Of a stretch of DNA of 64,000 nucleotides, positions 13,301-25,400 are shown in pieces. Origin of the DNA: Vanilla planifolia (Eukaryota; Streptophyta; Magnoliopsida; Asparagales; Orchidaceae); the NCBI GenBank assembly GCA_023846275.1, contig CM043872.1:11339170-11403169 (forward strand), given 5' to 3'. A program made the position numbers and the translations under genes. Position 1 is the stretch's first letter. Every line of letters starts with the position of its first letter. The notes beneath the pieces are model-generated. The model did not search any database. It saw nothing but the letters and a program-made list of their open reading frames with translations, and was not told where the DNA came from.

Positions 13301-14330
13301 AAAAATAGATTTGGAATTTTTATCCAATCAATTGACTTACAAGATTGGAAAGTGCTCACAGAACTATAAGATTTACTTAAAGATTAATACACAAATGAAA
13401 TCAAGTTGTTTAGTGCACTTAGTTGTGATCAAAGTAAAATGATAGTTAAATACCATAGCTCTCAACTACCATCATTGTAGTATATCTGTAAGTGAATTTA
13501 ATCAAGTTATGAAGTTATATACTATACATGAAGTTTAGAAAAAGTTAGAAGCAACTTATGAAGGCACTTTGTAAGTTAAAGAAATAAAGATAAATCTTCT
13601 TACACATGATTATGAGCTCTTTATAATGAATTCAAGAGAAACTATAAAGAAGATGTCTGAGTATTTACTAATATTACTAATGGATTATAAAATCTTGAAA
13701 AAATACTTTCAAATTTAGATCTTGTAAGAAAAGTAGTCAGGATTCTACCAATGAGTATGATCTTCTTGGCACAGTAATAAAGGCATCCAAAGGGATAACA
13801 AGCACATATTAGATCAGTTACTTAGAGAATTATTAACGACAAATATGAGATGAATAGATGAGTTGAAAAGAACACCTCCATAAGTAAGCAAAGCATAAAA
13901 CAAGGTATAAATAACTATTAGCTTTTAAAACTATCAAAGATAATTTAGATACAACAACTATATTTTCTATGGACTTGGAGGAACATGTAAATTTTCATGT
14001 TAAAGGTTTAGATAAAACTTTGGTAAAAGAGATTGTAAAGAGGAATTTGTAAAAAAAAACAAGAGAGAAGATGAAGACACCAAGATGCTATGATTATGGT
14101 CAAACAAAAGCATCAACATCTCAAATACATCAAAAAATAAGGAAAAAAAAAGAAGAGAAAGAAACAAAAGAAAGAATTTCGAGCTACTTGAAGTGCTTGA
14201 CAAGAATTAAACTCTACGACTTCAAGTAGTGAGGAGAAAGGAATGATATGCTTCATAAAAAATGATAATGAATCAAGTACATCAAGTGAAGAATAAAAGA
14301 TTAAGATAAGCTCTTGGCCTCGTGATGTTT
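13300..14330 (+). pseudogene. Copia Gag (UBN2 domain and decayed zinc knuckle)
   Basis: Split over several frames. Near 13,530-13,650 the frame reads KLEATYEGTL, KEIKINLLTHDYELF and then RETIKKMSEY, which is the UBN2 pattern of SIRE/Tork-type Gag (W-x-x-L-x-x-x-Y-E-G-T ... Y-E-x-F). Near 13,800-13,880 follows the typical LDQLLREL segment. At 14,086 CYDYGQ marks the start of a CCHC knuckle whose remaining ligands are lost, followed by a lysine-rich run and a serine/glutamate-rich stretch (STTSSSEE) that is usual after this knuckle. Gag would form the virus-like particle; this copy is dead. Confidence 0.8.
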
Positions 14331-15039
14331 TTGAAAGTAATTACATAAAAGTTATTAGTGTTTTAACTTCTTTAATATCTGTTTATAAAAAATTAAAAAT
14401 GTTTTACAAAAAGGGATCATTTTTATTATTTATGAAAAGAGATTGAAAAAAATTTATACGATGAAAGTGATTCCATGATCATTGAGAACACTCCTTCAAA
14501 AAAAGAACGAGTTTGGAAACAAAAATTTATTTTGTTGAACATACAAATTTTTCTAATATTTCATATGATATTTAATTTTCTAAACATAAATATGTCTTCT
14601 TTTGAATATGACTAATATTTCAAAATTACATACTTTTATAGTTGTAAAAAAACATCATATCATTAAGGATTATCAAATTAGGGAAAATATTTCTAGTTCA
14701 AAACCTTGTTTCAAATAACTGAGTCAAGCTTGTTGGGTTCTTAAGATTAGTGAATAATGAATTTAAAATAAGTTGTTTTCATAATTATTTTATAGAGATA
14801 TAGTGTTTTGGAAACATTCATAGGTTAGAAGCAATACACTTTGGAAATATGCATACAAATAAGAAAATAAAATTTACATTTTAAGATTACTAAGTAAAAC
14901 TTTTATAATTTATGTAGCCTTATATAGAGAAAACATCAAATTCTAGCTCCTAGGAATTGAATAATCGATGCTCAAGAATATGACTAGAGATCGATCAAAG
15001 TTCATATCAATAAGATGTGGTCCAAATAGATGGGTAACA

Positions 15040-15900
15040 CTTGGAGACAAGTTTATGGAAAAGATAATCAGAATTGGTCACATGGGATATTCTACATTAA
15101 AGAAAGCATTCAAGCAAGATATAATTAGAGATATTCTCAAGTAAAAAAAACTAGTTGAAAAATGTATGAATCGTGCTAAAAAGGATGGCGAGTTAAATAC
15201 TTCAAACCTAAAAATGACATAACTACTAGTTGAACTTTAGGGATATTTTATTTACACCTTTTTAGACTCACACAATCCTAAAGTTTAGGTAGAAAAAATA
15301 TAAATTAATGATTGTTAACAATTCTTCTAGATATAATTGGGATGTATTTCTTAAGAGTAAGAGTGTGAATTTGAAATCTTTGTTAATTTGATAGAAGAGA
15401 TAGAAGAGCAAACCTATTTCAAATTAATTTGTATTCAATGTGATAGTAGTAACGAGTTTAAAAATGAGGGGCATCAATTTGCATGTCCTTATTCACATAA
15501 ACAAAATGGGATTATAGAACGAAAGAAGAGGACCTTGGTAGAGATGGGTAGAACTATGCTAATCAAATACAACTTATCAAAATCCTTTTTAGCTAAGCAA
15601 ACTAACACAACTTGTTATGCAATAAATAGAATTAATTTTATGGCTAATATTTAAAAAAACTACTTATAAGTTATTTAAAAAATAAAAAACTAAATGTTAG
15701 TTAATTTTATATTTTTGGATATAAATGCACCATTCTTAATAATAAAATGTCCAACTTGAACAAGTTTGATGAAAAAATATGCCTAGAAATTTTCATAGGA
15801 GATCTTCCTTTTGAAAACTTGTAAATTTTATAAAATAGATACTTAAAAGATAGAGAAAATTATGAATATAGTGCTTGATGACTCTACTCATAAGATAAAT
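15040..15900 (+). pseudogene. Copia integrase (pre-integrase and core)
   Basis: The frame near 15,070-15,135 gives RIGHMGYSTLKKAF, the GAG-pre-integrase segment; the zinc-binding His and Cys that follow are decayed. The core continues through an open piece at 15,388-15,654. Its ACPYSHKQNGIIERKKRTL part (about residues 34-52) is the conserved P-x-x-N-G-x-x-E-R-K-x-R-T-L block with the catalytic Glu kept. The TMLIKYNLSKSFLA and TTCYAINRI parts that follow are also typical. Integrase would insert the cDNA copy. Stops flank the piece on both sides, so no functional enzyme is encoded. Confidence 0.88.
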
Positions 15901-16199
15901 AATAAATCTTTAGATTAACATATAAAGTCCTAAAAGAACCTAGACTTCAACGAAGATGAAGGTGAAAGAGACAGTAAAAGAGAAGAAAAAAAGACTAGTC
16001 ATCAATTATCAAAAGATTAGAAATACCAAGCTTCACATCCAAAAAAATCAATTATAGCAGAAGTCAATCAAGGAGTTAAGATTAGAACTATGCCTTCATT
16101 ACTCCAAATGCCCAAACCTTTATGATACAATTAATCATAGTACATTTGTATATTTCATAGAATTAGTATGAATAAGGGAAGCCAATAAGGTTAATTATT

Positions 16200-16870
16200 A
16201 GGTTTAAGTATTGAAAGATGAGTAAGATCTATTTAAGAGAAACCAATTGTGGGAACCAATTCTTAAGCCTAGTGATCAATATGTGATTCTAACGAAATGG
16301 ATATTTAAAAATAAATTATATGAAAATAGAATGACCACTAGAAAAAAAAAGTAGATCTATTGTTAAGGATGATAACCAAGTTGAAGGTCTATATTTTGAG
16401 AAGTCATTTCTATTAGTAACAAGGCCATTAGACTTTTCTTAGTATATTCATTTCATAAGAATTTTAGATTATTTTAAATAGATGTAAAGCTTCAATTTTA
16501 AAATAAGATAATAAAAAAGATGTGTATAGAACAATCCATAAGTTTTGACACCCATGTACATAGTGATTATATATATAAGCTTGAGAAAGGATTTTTTGGC
16601 CTTAAGTAAGCTCCTTGTTTATGATATCATAGATTGAGTAATTATCTAGTTGATAGTGGTTTTAAGCAAGAAAAAATGGATAACATGCTATTCCTAAAAT
16701 CTTTAAATGATCATTTGTTGCTTATACAAATTTATATTGATGACAACATTTTTGAAAGCATAAATGAAAATTTGTGTAACAAACTTAGCGACTTAATCGT
16801 AAGGGAGTTTGAGGTAAGTATAATATGTGAAATGAATTTCTTCTTTGGATTACAAATTATGGAATAAAAA
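16200..16870 (+). pseudogene. Copia reverse transcriptase
   Basis: It begins near 16,215 with FKRNQLWEPILKP and then TKWIFKNKL, the start of the RVT_2 family. The middle is frameshifted and partly lost. An open piece at 16,634-16,867 (77 codons) keeps the second half. Residues 34-37 are YIDD, the catalytic box (YVDD in active copies), followed by NENLCNKLSDLIVREFEVS and ending in FFGLQI. The active-site aspartates survive, but the first catalytic Asp region and the frame do not. Confidence 0.9.
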
Positions 16871-16999
16871 AGACGAATTTTTTATTTTAAAAATTAAGTA
16901 ATTAAAATATTTATTCAAAAACTTTGGGTATAAAAATACGAAACATAAGATGATTCTGATGAATCAATCAATCCATTTAGATTTAAATAAAATTAAGAA

Positions 17000-17660
17000 A
17001 TATATGAAGAACTTGTTAGATCTTTACTATATCTTATAGTTAATAGATTGGATATCTTATTTAATGTTAGCTTATGTGTAATATTTCAATAAAATTTTTT
17101 TAAAATCCATCTAAAAGTGATTAAATTAATCTTTTAATATACAAAAAGTATAATAAACATAGGTTTAAGGCATCCTAAAAATGTTCATTCATGAGATCTT
17201 ATAGGTTTCTTAAATCCAAACTATATAAGCTCTAATGTAGTTAAAAACATATCTTAGGTACATATCAATTACTAAGAAATATGTTAATTTCATGTTCAAG
17301 AAAGAAGAAAAGATTGCATAGCCATATTAACCATAAAAGTCAACTATGTAGCGACTGAAAGTTGTGTAGCTCAAGTGTTATGTTTGAAAAAATAATTTTA
17401 AGACTATGGTTTAGATCTTTCAAATATTTCCCTTAGAATTGATAATACTAGTGCCTTGGCATTACCAAAGAACCAAGTTCATCAACCTAAGAGCAAATAC
17501 ATAGTATATGACATCACTTAAATAGAGACCAAGTAGTTGAAGAGTTAATAAAATTCACATATGTTTCTACTAAACAAGAATTAGTAAACATATTTATAAA
17601 ATTCCTTCCAACTAATCAATTTTAATTCATAAGATAATTATTAGGTGTAATACAAATTGT
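17000..17660 (+). pseudogene. Copia RNase H and pol C-terminus
   Basis: The frame near 17,040 gives RLDILFNVSLCVIFQ, the connection region (R-P-D-I-x-F-S-V). It continues through NYVATESCVAQVLCLKK near 17,340 (normally E-Y-I-A-A-x-S-C-C-A-Q) and a DNTSALALPKN-like block near 17,440. The tail near 17,575-17,640 resembles the N-Q-L-A-D-I-F-T-K-x-L end of copia pol. Stops and frameshifts occur throughout. This domain would remove RNA from the hybrid during reverse transcription. Confidence 0.85.
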
Positions 17661-17855
17661 ATAAATTATGCCTCTTTTTTCATTAAATTAAAGAGGGAGA
17701 ACAATCATAATTTAAATAACTGATTAGGAACATGTAGTAAGGGGAGTAAGAATTAAGTTGGAGCACCAACTTTTCATTTTTGATACCACTTACGATAATA
17801 ATATATGTTTTTTACTTGTTATATAGGTATCTAAACATTTATGTCTTGTAATCAT

Positions 17856-17869
17856 CAAAAAAGAGAGAT
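17856..17869 (+). promoter_or_regulatory. Polypurine tract of the copia element
   Basis: The purine run aaaaaagagagatt lies directly against the TG start of the right LTR. Active SIRE-type copies have a run of A and G ending in gagatt at this place. A second purine-rich run (aaagagggagaac) occurs near 17,690, as is common upstream of the main tract in this group. Confidence 0.78.
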
Positions 17870-19265
17870 TGTTGTCACTTTTATGCTTGATGAGTCAAGC
17901 TATAAATATTTATTATTTTATTTTAATAGGTTTGTTTAGTGTGGATTAGCTTTTATTTTAATGATCAAACCTAACACCTTTTATGATGGTGAATTAGTGG
18001 TTTCCAAAATACCTTGAAGTATTTAGTAAGCCTCAAGAATTAAAGATATGCACATCAACTTTGAAAAGGTTTATGTTTTTATTATAAAATAGAATATTAA
18101 CTTGTTGATTATATGTTATATCTTCATTAATCATACTTTCACATCCTAATTTAAGCATTTAACTTGTTCATCCTTTCTTTGATTTAAAAAACTTGTAGGA
18201 TTTAATTTTTTGTTGAATCTTATTTTTTGATTAAATCCATGTACATCTTTGCCAAATTTAATGTCAATTGCTAAACTTTTAGTAAACAAAAAAATTAATT
18301 ATTTTAAATTTTCATAATTAAAAACATTAAGCCACACCCTAAGCTGGCTAAGTGCAAAGCACTTGGGTTGACCAAGACCAACATCGACTGGTAGCATCGT
18401 ATTAGGAGATTATTTAAGGTGCATCCTTAACCAGATTAGGGTAAGGTGGAGAATTGAAAGGTAATAAACTTGAACTTTGAATGGGAATGGGGGTCTTATT
18501 GGAGCCATCATCATGAAATGACCTATAAGCATATGAGTGTCCTAGGTGATGAAATCCTAAGGGCAAAAAGGGGAGCCAACCTCAATTTGTTTAGCATTAT
18601 ACGCCCATGATAAAAAGAAAACTACTTTTCTTTTCAACAATATGGGACTAACTTTCCTCCAGCAACTCAATGTTAAAAGTGTGCTCTATTTCTCACCATT
18701 TGATCTTTCATTGAATGATAAATGTTTCATCCACTCGAAGCACTTGATCCTAGTGCAAAATTGAATGGCCAAATTATGTTCAACTTTACTAAAATTTTTT
18801 TATTATTTTAACCTTTTGAAATAGTTTATCCTTGAGTCAAATGACTTATCTTTCTCCATGTTTAAATCCTACAAAGGAGATCTTTCCCAGCTTTTCCATC
18901 GATGAATCAAAGGATTCAAATCTCCTTCTACAAGATTAGTTGGCTTAGATCTAATCCAACTTGATTTAATTGTCCAAAACTCACCCACCCTTATAGTTTT
19001 TGATTTGATGATTTAGAACCTCTCAGATCAAAGTCCATGGCACCAATCAATTCCACATAATGATTAATTCCATAGCCATTAATTGAGTCATCATATTAGT
19101 CATTTAAGAAAAAAATATTTTATTTTGTTTAGAAGAAATGTTTTAATCAACTTATTCTTAACTTTCTAATAGATGTGATCAAATATTTTCTATATAAATC
19201 TAACTTTATTCATGAATGGCTAATAAATGTGAACCAATCTTTGAAATCTTAACAAAACATACACA
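17870..19265 (+). repeat. Right LTR of the copia element
   Basis: It begins tgttgtcactt directly after the polypurine tract and ends at acaca before ttttc. It aligns end to end with 11,089-12,473 (1,396 versus about 1,385 bases). The strong divergence between two sequences that were identical at insertion shows that the insertion is old. Confidence 0.88.
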
Positions 19266-20855
19266 TTTTCTACTAGAAAATTCATTAGTAATACTTGAGG
19301 TTTCTATCATTAAACAAAACATTATAATTAAGGGTCAAAATTATAATGCATAAACCATCCAATACTCCTTGAAATGATCATCAAACTATCGACTATCATT
19401 TGATAGTGACACTTTCTCCATTCTAAAATATTTTTAGAAGATTCCATTCATTTATGGAACCATTTGGTCTCAACTTAAAATAATAAGTCTTATTTTTCTT
19501 AAAAGCACTTTCATAATTATCTAAATTTTTTCTCTTTTCTTAACCTTTACAACAATTTTCTATTTCACTCCTATCTATACTATCTTTGTTATCGGTTGCA
19601 TTCCTCTTGATATTCTCGTCTTTTAGTACATTGATTTTTTATTATATAACCCTTGTGATAAAAACCTTATAAAGACTTGTATTTCTTGCACATTCTATTT
19701 TGAATGACATCAAAGAGTCTTTTGACCAATTTCAAAAAAAACTACTCTATGAGTATTTATTTAAGCAAAAAATTCATATTTTCTAGTCAAGCACTTTTAT
19801 TATTTTTTTAAAATTTCCTTAGAATTAAATTAATGTTATTTTAATATGTTTTTGGTATTTCTTTTTATAACATGCTCTTCACAATTCATGAATAATTATT
19901 ATTTTAGGTTTCTTTTCACTCTTTCTTGGAAATTTGACTTCCCCTTCATATTATTAGTTCTTTCAAATAATAGTCTTTTTTCTTTATTTTGTTGATTTCT
20001 TTCATTAAGACTGCCATTGTGATTTCCTTATAAAATAATTTAAGATGCACCACCATGTTGCTTTGATCACATTTACATATAAAAGTACCATTAGCAAAAA
20101 GTTTTATTAGGACTAAAAGACAAAATACATGATGTACTATGACAATGATAATGACAACTATCTTGTAAGTGATAAAACAATTTATTTCAATAATCTATCA
20201 ATACACAAAATATCTTATCTCTAGTTATTCTCTTTTTCCAAACATTATAATACATTTCATAGGACTTACCTTTAAAAAACATGATCCTCTTCATAAAAGT
20301 CCACTTTCTTAATTTTCTTATCATGATTCTTGTGAAGTAAATTTATTCTTTTTGAATTCATGTTTTGATTATTTGGATCTTCTTAATAGAATACAAAATT
20401 ATTTCTATATCAATTATAGTACTGTTAGTTTATTCACACCAGTATAGTAATAATTAATGCATCTTAACATATAATACTATGTATGGCATCATCTCTATGC
20501 CAGACTAACAATTTTTATTGTAAAAAAATTAATTAAAATTGAAATATGTATCCTAATTGTCTTAAAAATATCATTTTCATAATCCTAATATATTCTCAAG
20601 TATTTTAAATATTCTTTTTCATTTACTTTTTTTTCAGTCTAGAATGTTCTGTTAGACATTGGTAGAGTATCACATGGGTCAAGAAATCTTTTGCAAAAGT
20701 ATGACATAAAGCTCGAACCATGTAATATATTAGTGTTTTCCATACCATATAAGTCATTCAATTAATCAAAATATATTTGACTTATTGTCAAAAATTTTGC
20801 CTTAATAAGTAAAACATGAATTTTTGAGGTTAAGAACCTCATTTTCAAACCTACA
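19266..20855. other. Unassigned DNA between copia regions
   Basis: No long open frame and no recognisable transposon protein on either strand. A minus-strand frame near 20.0-20.35 kb gives lysine-rich stretches without a family match. This is probably decayed repeat DNA; its composition resembles the neighbouring copia pieces rather than the A/T-rich blocks. Confidence 0.5.
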
Positions 20856-21480
20856 AATATTTGGGTTTTAATTTTCCACACATCATCATGTTGGTTTAAG
20901 ACAACAACTTCTTGCTGTCAATATGCGACAATGATCGATAGTATGTTTGTTCAATTTGTTACGGATATAGATTATATCTCTCAATTATATTTCTAAATAT
21001 TTAATTAAGCCTCCTCTATGTTATATATCATAAGCTTTTGCACTCCTTAATGAATTGGCATCTAATTTTATTTTTTGCTTGGTGATATATGATATCTAAA
21101 CCATAATGCTTGAATTATTCAAGCTATTCTATTTATCTTAATGTCTAAATAGATTTATCATCAAACAAATTATAAATAAGACATCGTATGTACTATGAAT
21201 AATGAGGAGTCCAAATATGAAAGCTTTAGCATTTTTGGATGGAAGTGTTACATCAATAAGCAAGATAACAATTGGAGATTAGAAACCAAGTTAATGGAAG
21301 CTATCTCTTTATGATATTCCATAAATAATAGACCTATAAACCATTTAACAAAGGAACCTTAGTTGTGAAGGAATCTACTAAGCAATTTTTTATGGAATTA
21401 TACATCAAAATAAAATGGAAAATTGGAACACATGGAAGATTTTAGAAAAATTAAAATTTGAAGACAAACAAAAAAGAAAA
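20855..21480 (+). pseudogene. Copia integrase C-terminal piece, copy A
   Basis: Frames near 21,110-21,200 give a decayed NRFIIKQIINKTSY, the linker after the integrase core (N-R-x-x-x-x-x-x-x-K-T-P-Y-E). Near 21,205-21,330 comes FGWKCYINKQDNNWRLETK, the F-G-x-x-C-Y conserved block of the copia integrase tail. The end at 21,340-21,470 matches the F-N-x-x-T-x-x-V-x-E-S region. It is followed, after about 130 bases, by a second diverged copy of the same segment (21,606-22,240). No catalytic residues are included. Confidence 0.78.
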
Positions 21481-21605
21481 ATAAAGATATAGTAACATTA
21501 TTATCAATATGTATTTCACCCATTGTTTTGTTAAAAATGTGATCATAATAAGAAAAATATGTATTTTTGTGGTAGATAATGTTATTCTCATTCAGTTTAA
21601 ATCAA

Positions 21606-22240
21606 CCTCTCTATCTACAAATATTTTTGTTTTAATCTTACACATATTATCATGCTAGTTTAGGACAACAATATTTTGTTATCAGTATCTCACAACTATT
21701 AATATAATAACGTTTCTTCTTTTTTTATATGGATATAGTATTTATCTCTCAATTGTCTATCTAAATATTTAGTTGTGCCCTTTCAATGTTATGTATCAAA
21801 CAATGTGCTCTCTTCTTAAAGCATTAGTAACTTCTATTACTTTTCTCTTAGTGATATAAGATCTACAAACAATAAAAACTTAATAATTCAAGATGTTCTA
21901 TTTATCTCAATGTCTCAATAGGTTTATTATCAAACTAATTATGAAAATGATACTATATTACTTCGAAATAACAAAAAGCCTAAATATTAAAACTTAGGCT
22001 TTTTTAATGGAAGCATTACATCAAAAGGTAGAATAGAAATTGGATATTAAAATTCAAATTAATGGAAGCTATATGTTTATGATATTCTTCAAATAGATAG
22101 ACCTATAAGTAATTTAATATGCAAACCTTAATTGTAATGGAATAAAATTAAGTTGTGTTTGACGAAATTATGCATAAAAAAGTGCTAGATTTGGAAGACA
22201 TGGAAGATTTTGAAAAAAAAATTGGAAGACCAAAAAAAGA
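21606..22240 (+). pseudogene. Copia integrase C-terminal piece, copy B
   Basis: A direct repeat of 20,855-21,480 at the DNA level. Shared landmarks: 'ctacaaatattt', 'tctctcaatt', 'ctatttatct', 'tttatcatcaaac'-type and 'atggaagctat'. It is more frameshifted than copy A and carries a perfect 11-bp inverted repeat at 21,973-22,004. Copy B runs on directly into a reverse transcriptase end piece (22,250-22,530), skipping the normal linker and the first half of the enzyme. Confidence 0.75.
21973..22004. repeat. Perfect 11-bp inverted repeat (hairpin)
   Basis: aaaaagcctaa and ttaggcttttt flank a 10-base loop. The shape recalls a bacterial terminator, but it lies inside decayed copia DNA of a plant genome, and copy A lacks the symmetry. 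Probably chance or a local mutation product. Confidence 0.85.
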
Positions 22241-22249
22241 TTATGGTAT

Positions 22250-22530
22250 GACAAACTTAATAGAATTCTACTCAAACATTGTCTAAGAAGGGGATTTACA
22301 TAAGACTTTGTTCAACAAGAACTACACTAATGAACTTTTTCAAGTCTTAAATTATGTAGATGATGTCATATTTGGATCAACCAACCTTGATTTATATCAC
22401 TAAATTATTAAGCATATGGGTGTAGGATTTGAGATTAACATAATGGGTGAGTTTTCCTATTTTATTGAACTACAAGCTAAGAAAGATAAGAAAGGCAAAT
22501 AAAATTTATGAATGATATGTTAAAATTTCA
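22250..22530 (+). pseudogene. Copia reverse transcriptase, detached C-terminal piece
   Basis: One frame reads KTLFNKNYTNELFQVLNYVDDVIFG and then GFEINIMGEFSYFIELQAKK. This is the block around the catalytic box of the RVT_2 family; the YVDD box at 22,353-22,364 is intact. It is out of order, because it sits upstream of the linker and complete reverse transcriptase region of the next piece. It is close in sequence to 23,170-23,360 (both have 'caagaactacactaatgaa' and 'gatttgagattaa.ataatgggtga'). Confidence 0.88.
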
Positions 22531-22559
22531 AAAATAAGGATATGGTTGCATCAAAGGAG

Positions 22560-24150
22560 TTAGTATACAATAAAAATCATCTTAGTGATTTAATCTTAAG
22601 TGACTTGTTTTTCTAGTACAAACCCATGCCTCTCTTTAAAAAGAAATACAAGTGAAGCCTTAAGGAATGAATTTTATTATTTGGGTTACATGATGATTTT
22701 AACTTGTTTGTTAGAATAAATGCTTTGTTATTATTAGATAGGATATGTCATCACAATATAGTCATAAAAAATGGGTATTAAAAAATTAAAACAATTAATC
22801 ATGTGGTTATCAAAACATGAAAAGGCTAGTGGCAAATATTATAATCAAGTAAGAGGACTAAACTTAAAAGGAGCACTTGAACTAATCATAAGGTTGAAGG
22901 AAACATGGCCATTATTAGATTTTTCTTATTACAAGGAATTTAAACTATACCAAATTGATATTAAGAGCACATTCATAAATTTTATTGTTTAGGTGGAATT
23001 GTATGCAGAATAACTGTATTGCTATCAACATTGTCCTCATAAAAATCATTTGTAAAAGCTAATTAAATACTTATATGATTTGTGACAAGAACAAAGATCC
23101 TAGTATTGATAGACTTAGTAGATATGTACTTAAGCATTAATTCAGCGTAGGAATGTAGCCTTAATTTTTTTCATCAAGAACTACACTAATGAATTTCTTG
23201 TAGTCCAAGGTTATGGAGACGATATCAATTTTGGATCAAGCAACTTGGTCTTTGTGAATGACTTAGTAGCTTATGTTTGTAGGATTTGAGATTAATATAA
23301 TGGGTGAAGAGACCCATTTTCTCATATTGAAAGTTAAACAATATGAGAAAATATCATTGTATCTTAAATAAAGTATATAAATGAGATGTTATGAATGCTT
23401 GATCTTGAAAGCCTAAAACTTATTTCTACTTTCAAGAGTCTCCACCAAAGTATTAAACAAAGACAAGAAAGGAAAACAAATAGATTCAAGGTATACCAAG
23501 GGATGATATGTTCTTTAATTAATTACAAGAAGACCTATGAAAGTTTTTAGTGTGGGACTTTTTTAATCTATTCTTTGATTTGGAACCTATAAAAATAATC
23601 TTTTATTAATTTCTTGGCACAAAGGTATTAGGGTTTTCATATCGCAAATTTTAGTTATGTCATTATCTCATAAGATAAAACCACAAAGATTATGTTGGTT
23701 CAAGAGTACATTAGAAAAGCATTGTAGGTATTTAGTCATTTTTTGGACACATCTTAAACTCATGATCTATTAAAAAAACATTGAACTATTGCTTGCAACC
23801 AATAAACAATAATATGTAACATTGACAGGATTTTTAGAAAACATTTTTTGTTAAAAAGGAGTCTAAAAGAAATAAGATTACATTCACAAAAAATACCCCT
23901 AAAATATGACAATATGTGTGTCATTTGCCTAACTCAAATCCTTATCTAGTACTCTAAGGACAAACAAAGTGATGTTAGGCACCATTTCATCAGGGAGCAT
24001 ACAAAATAAATTGTGGTAGACATTTAATTTGTTGTTAACAACATGCAATTAGTTGGCATCTTAATGAAGCTACTCAGGAAATATTTATTCAATAGGATTA
24101 GAAGAATTTTTTATGATGACAAAAGCAGGAGACATTAATCTTGGTTTTAA
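22560..24150 (+). pseudogene. Copia reverse transcriptase and RNase H remnant
   Basis: Near 22,570 a NHLSDLILSD-like linker appears. An open piece at 22,771-22,992 holds YYNQVRGLN ... FKLYQIDIKSTFIN, the first half of the RVT_2 domain with the first catalytic Asp (D in QIDIKS). The second half follows in another frame, with YGDD in place of YVDD at 23,212-23,223. ISTFKSL and KVYQGMICSL (about 23,410-23,510) mark the connection region. RHHFIREH at 23,974-24,000 and NNMQLVGIL after it mark the end of RNase H. Broken by stops, but in normal gene order. Confidence 0.88.
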
Positions 24151-25400
24151 GAGTAGTTCCTTGAGTGAAGGAGACCACATCCATGTGTTTTTATTACTTG
24201 CTAGCCTCACTTGATAATATTTAGTAAATGCTTTCTTGCACAACATCCTATTACTATACGATAAACTTAGAATGTAACTTAACATAAAACAATAAGAGTT
24301 TATTGGTCTAATGAGTAATAATCTAAAATATTTTGATAATAACAACCTATTTCAGTAGCATACTCATTGATCATCAACTTAACATCTAGGTATGATGGTG
24401 AACAACACTGGAAGGAGATTAATGTTGCAAGACATCTCAATTGATTAAATATGTGGATGTAACCAATTGTTAAATAACAATGGAAAAGATAATTGTATGA
24501 TTCAGAAACTAAGTGTTTTTTTTTTAGTAAAACATTTTCCCTAAATTATAAATTAAAGAAACTTATGGCTCAACTACACTATGCATGATTTTTCTAATTC
24601 AAAATGAAAACTTTTGCCTGACTAAATGCACCACATGTTCATATTTTATATAATATGATTAGCTATTGGAAAAAAGAGACAATTATAAGACTAGAATATT
24701 TGATCTGAGCAAACAAGTGGATTTAGAAAAATTGGATGGAACAATTGCTAACAAAGGTTAGAACAATATGATCAAACTATTCAATTAAAGGAAAATCATT
24801 CCATAAAAAGGTATAAGGAAAACTCAAACAAATCAATTGATATAGTTAATTTACACCTTATAGTAAAATCATTCAAATAAGAATTAAACTTTCAAAAATG
24901 TTGTATGTCACCATCATATAATATGCAATGGTATAATGAACACTATTAATTATATATTGGTGGTGTTCTCACCCTAATTAAGTCAAACAAACAAATAACA
25001 CAATATACAAATATTAGTTTAGACCATGTAATTGTCTTATTCATGTAAACTTAAGTAAAATAAAAAATGTTATATGGTACAATAAACTTTTATTAGATTC
25101 TATGATCAATGCACTTCCAATTACCATAAGACATACACTGAATTCATATCGTATGCTAATAATCTTTCGTACCAACTAGATTAACAACAAATGGATATCA
25201 AACCATATGATTATTATGTTGAATTATACAATAAGACTACTAAAAATATTTGATGATATGAGATTCTCTTATTGCACTATTCTAACTTGAGAAATTTTAT
25301 TAACAAATCAAGAATTCTTATATAGCTTTTGAAAATATGTAGCATTGAGTTTGAATGTTGCAAGAAGTTTTAAGAAGAAATTTTTAAGCCTAGTGTTGTT
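24150..25400. other. Unassigned DNA right of the copia fragments
   Basis: It should contain the 3' LTR of the copia copy at 22.6-24.15 kb if that copy was ever complete, but I found no partner LTR. The minus-strand open frame at 24,085-24,345 overlaps the copia RNase H tail antisense and is a shadow. Confidence 0.5.

Larger units (their letters stand above)
11089..19265 (+). mobile_element. Decayed Ty1/copia retrotransposon, SIRE type
   Basis: A structurally complete copia element of about 8.2 kb: two direct LTRs of about 1.39 kb, a degraded iMet primer site, Gag, integrase, reverse transcriptase and RNase H in copia order (integrase before reverse transcriptase), and a polypurine tract. The tract and the following LTR start (catcaaaaaagagagattgttg) have the form known in SIRE/Maximus elements, as do the UBN2-type Gag and the RNase H tail. 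All frames carry many stops and frameshifts, and the LTRs have diverged heavily, so the copy is old and cannot move itself. The flanks show no clear 5-bp duplication (gtttt versus ttttc). Confidence 0.88.

Noticed and set aside
14000..14203. 67-codon minus-strand open frame rich in S, F and L
   Set aside because: Antisense to the lysine-rich run after the copia Gag zinc knuckle; a shadow of low-complexity sequence.
21973..22004. Hairpin followed by T-run, like a rho-independent terminator
   Set aside because: The setting is decayed copia DNA in a plant nuclear genome; bacterial terminators have no role there.
24085..24345. 86-codon minus-strand open frame
   Set aside because: Antisense to and beyond the copia RNase H tail, which is recognisable on the plus strand.
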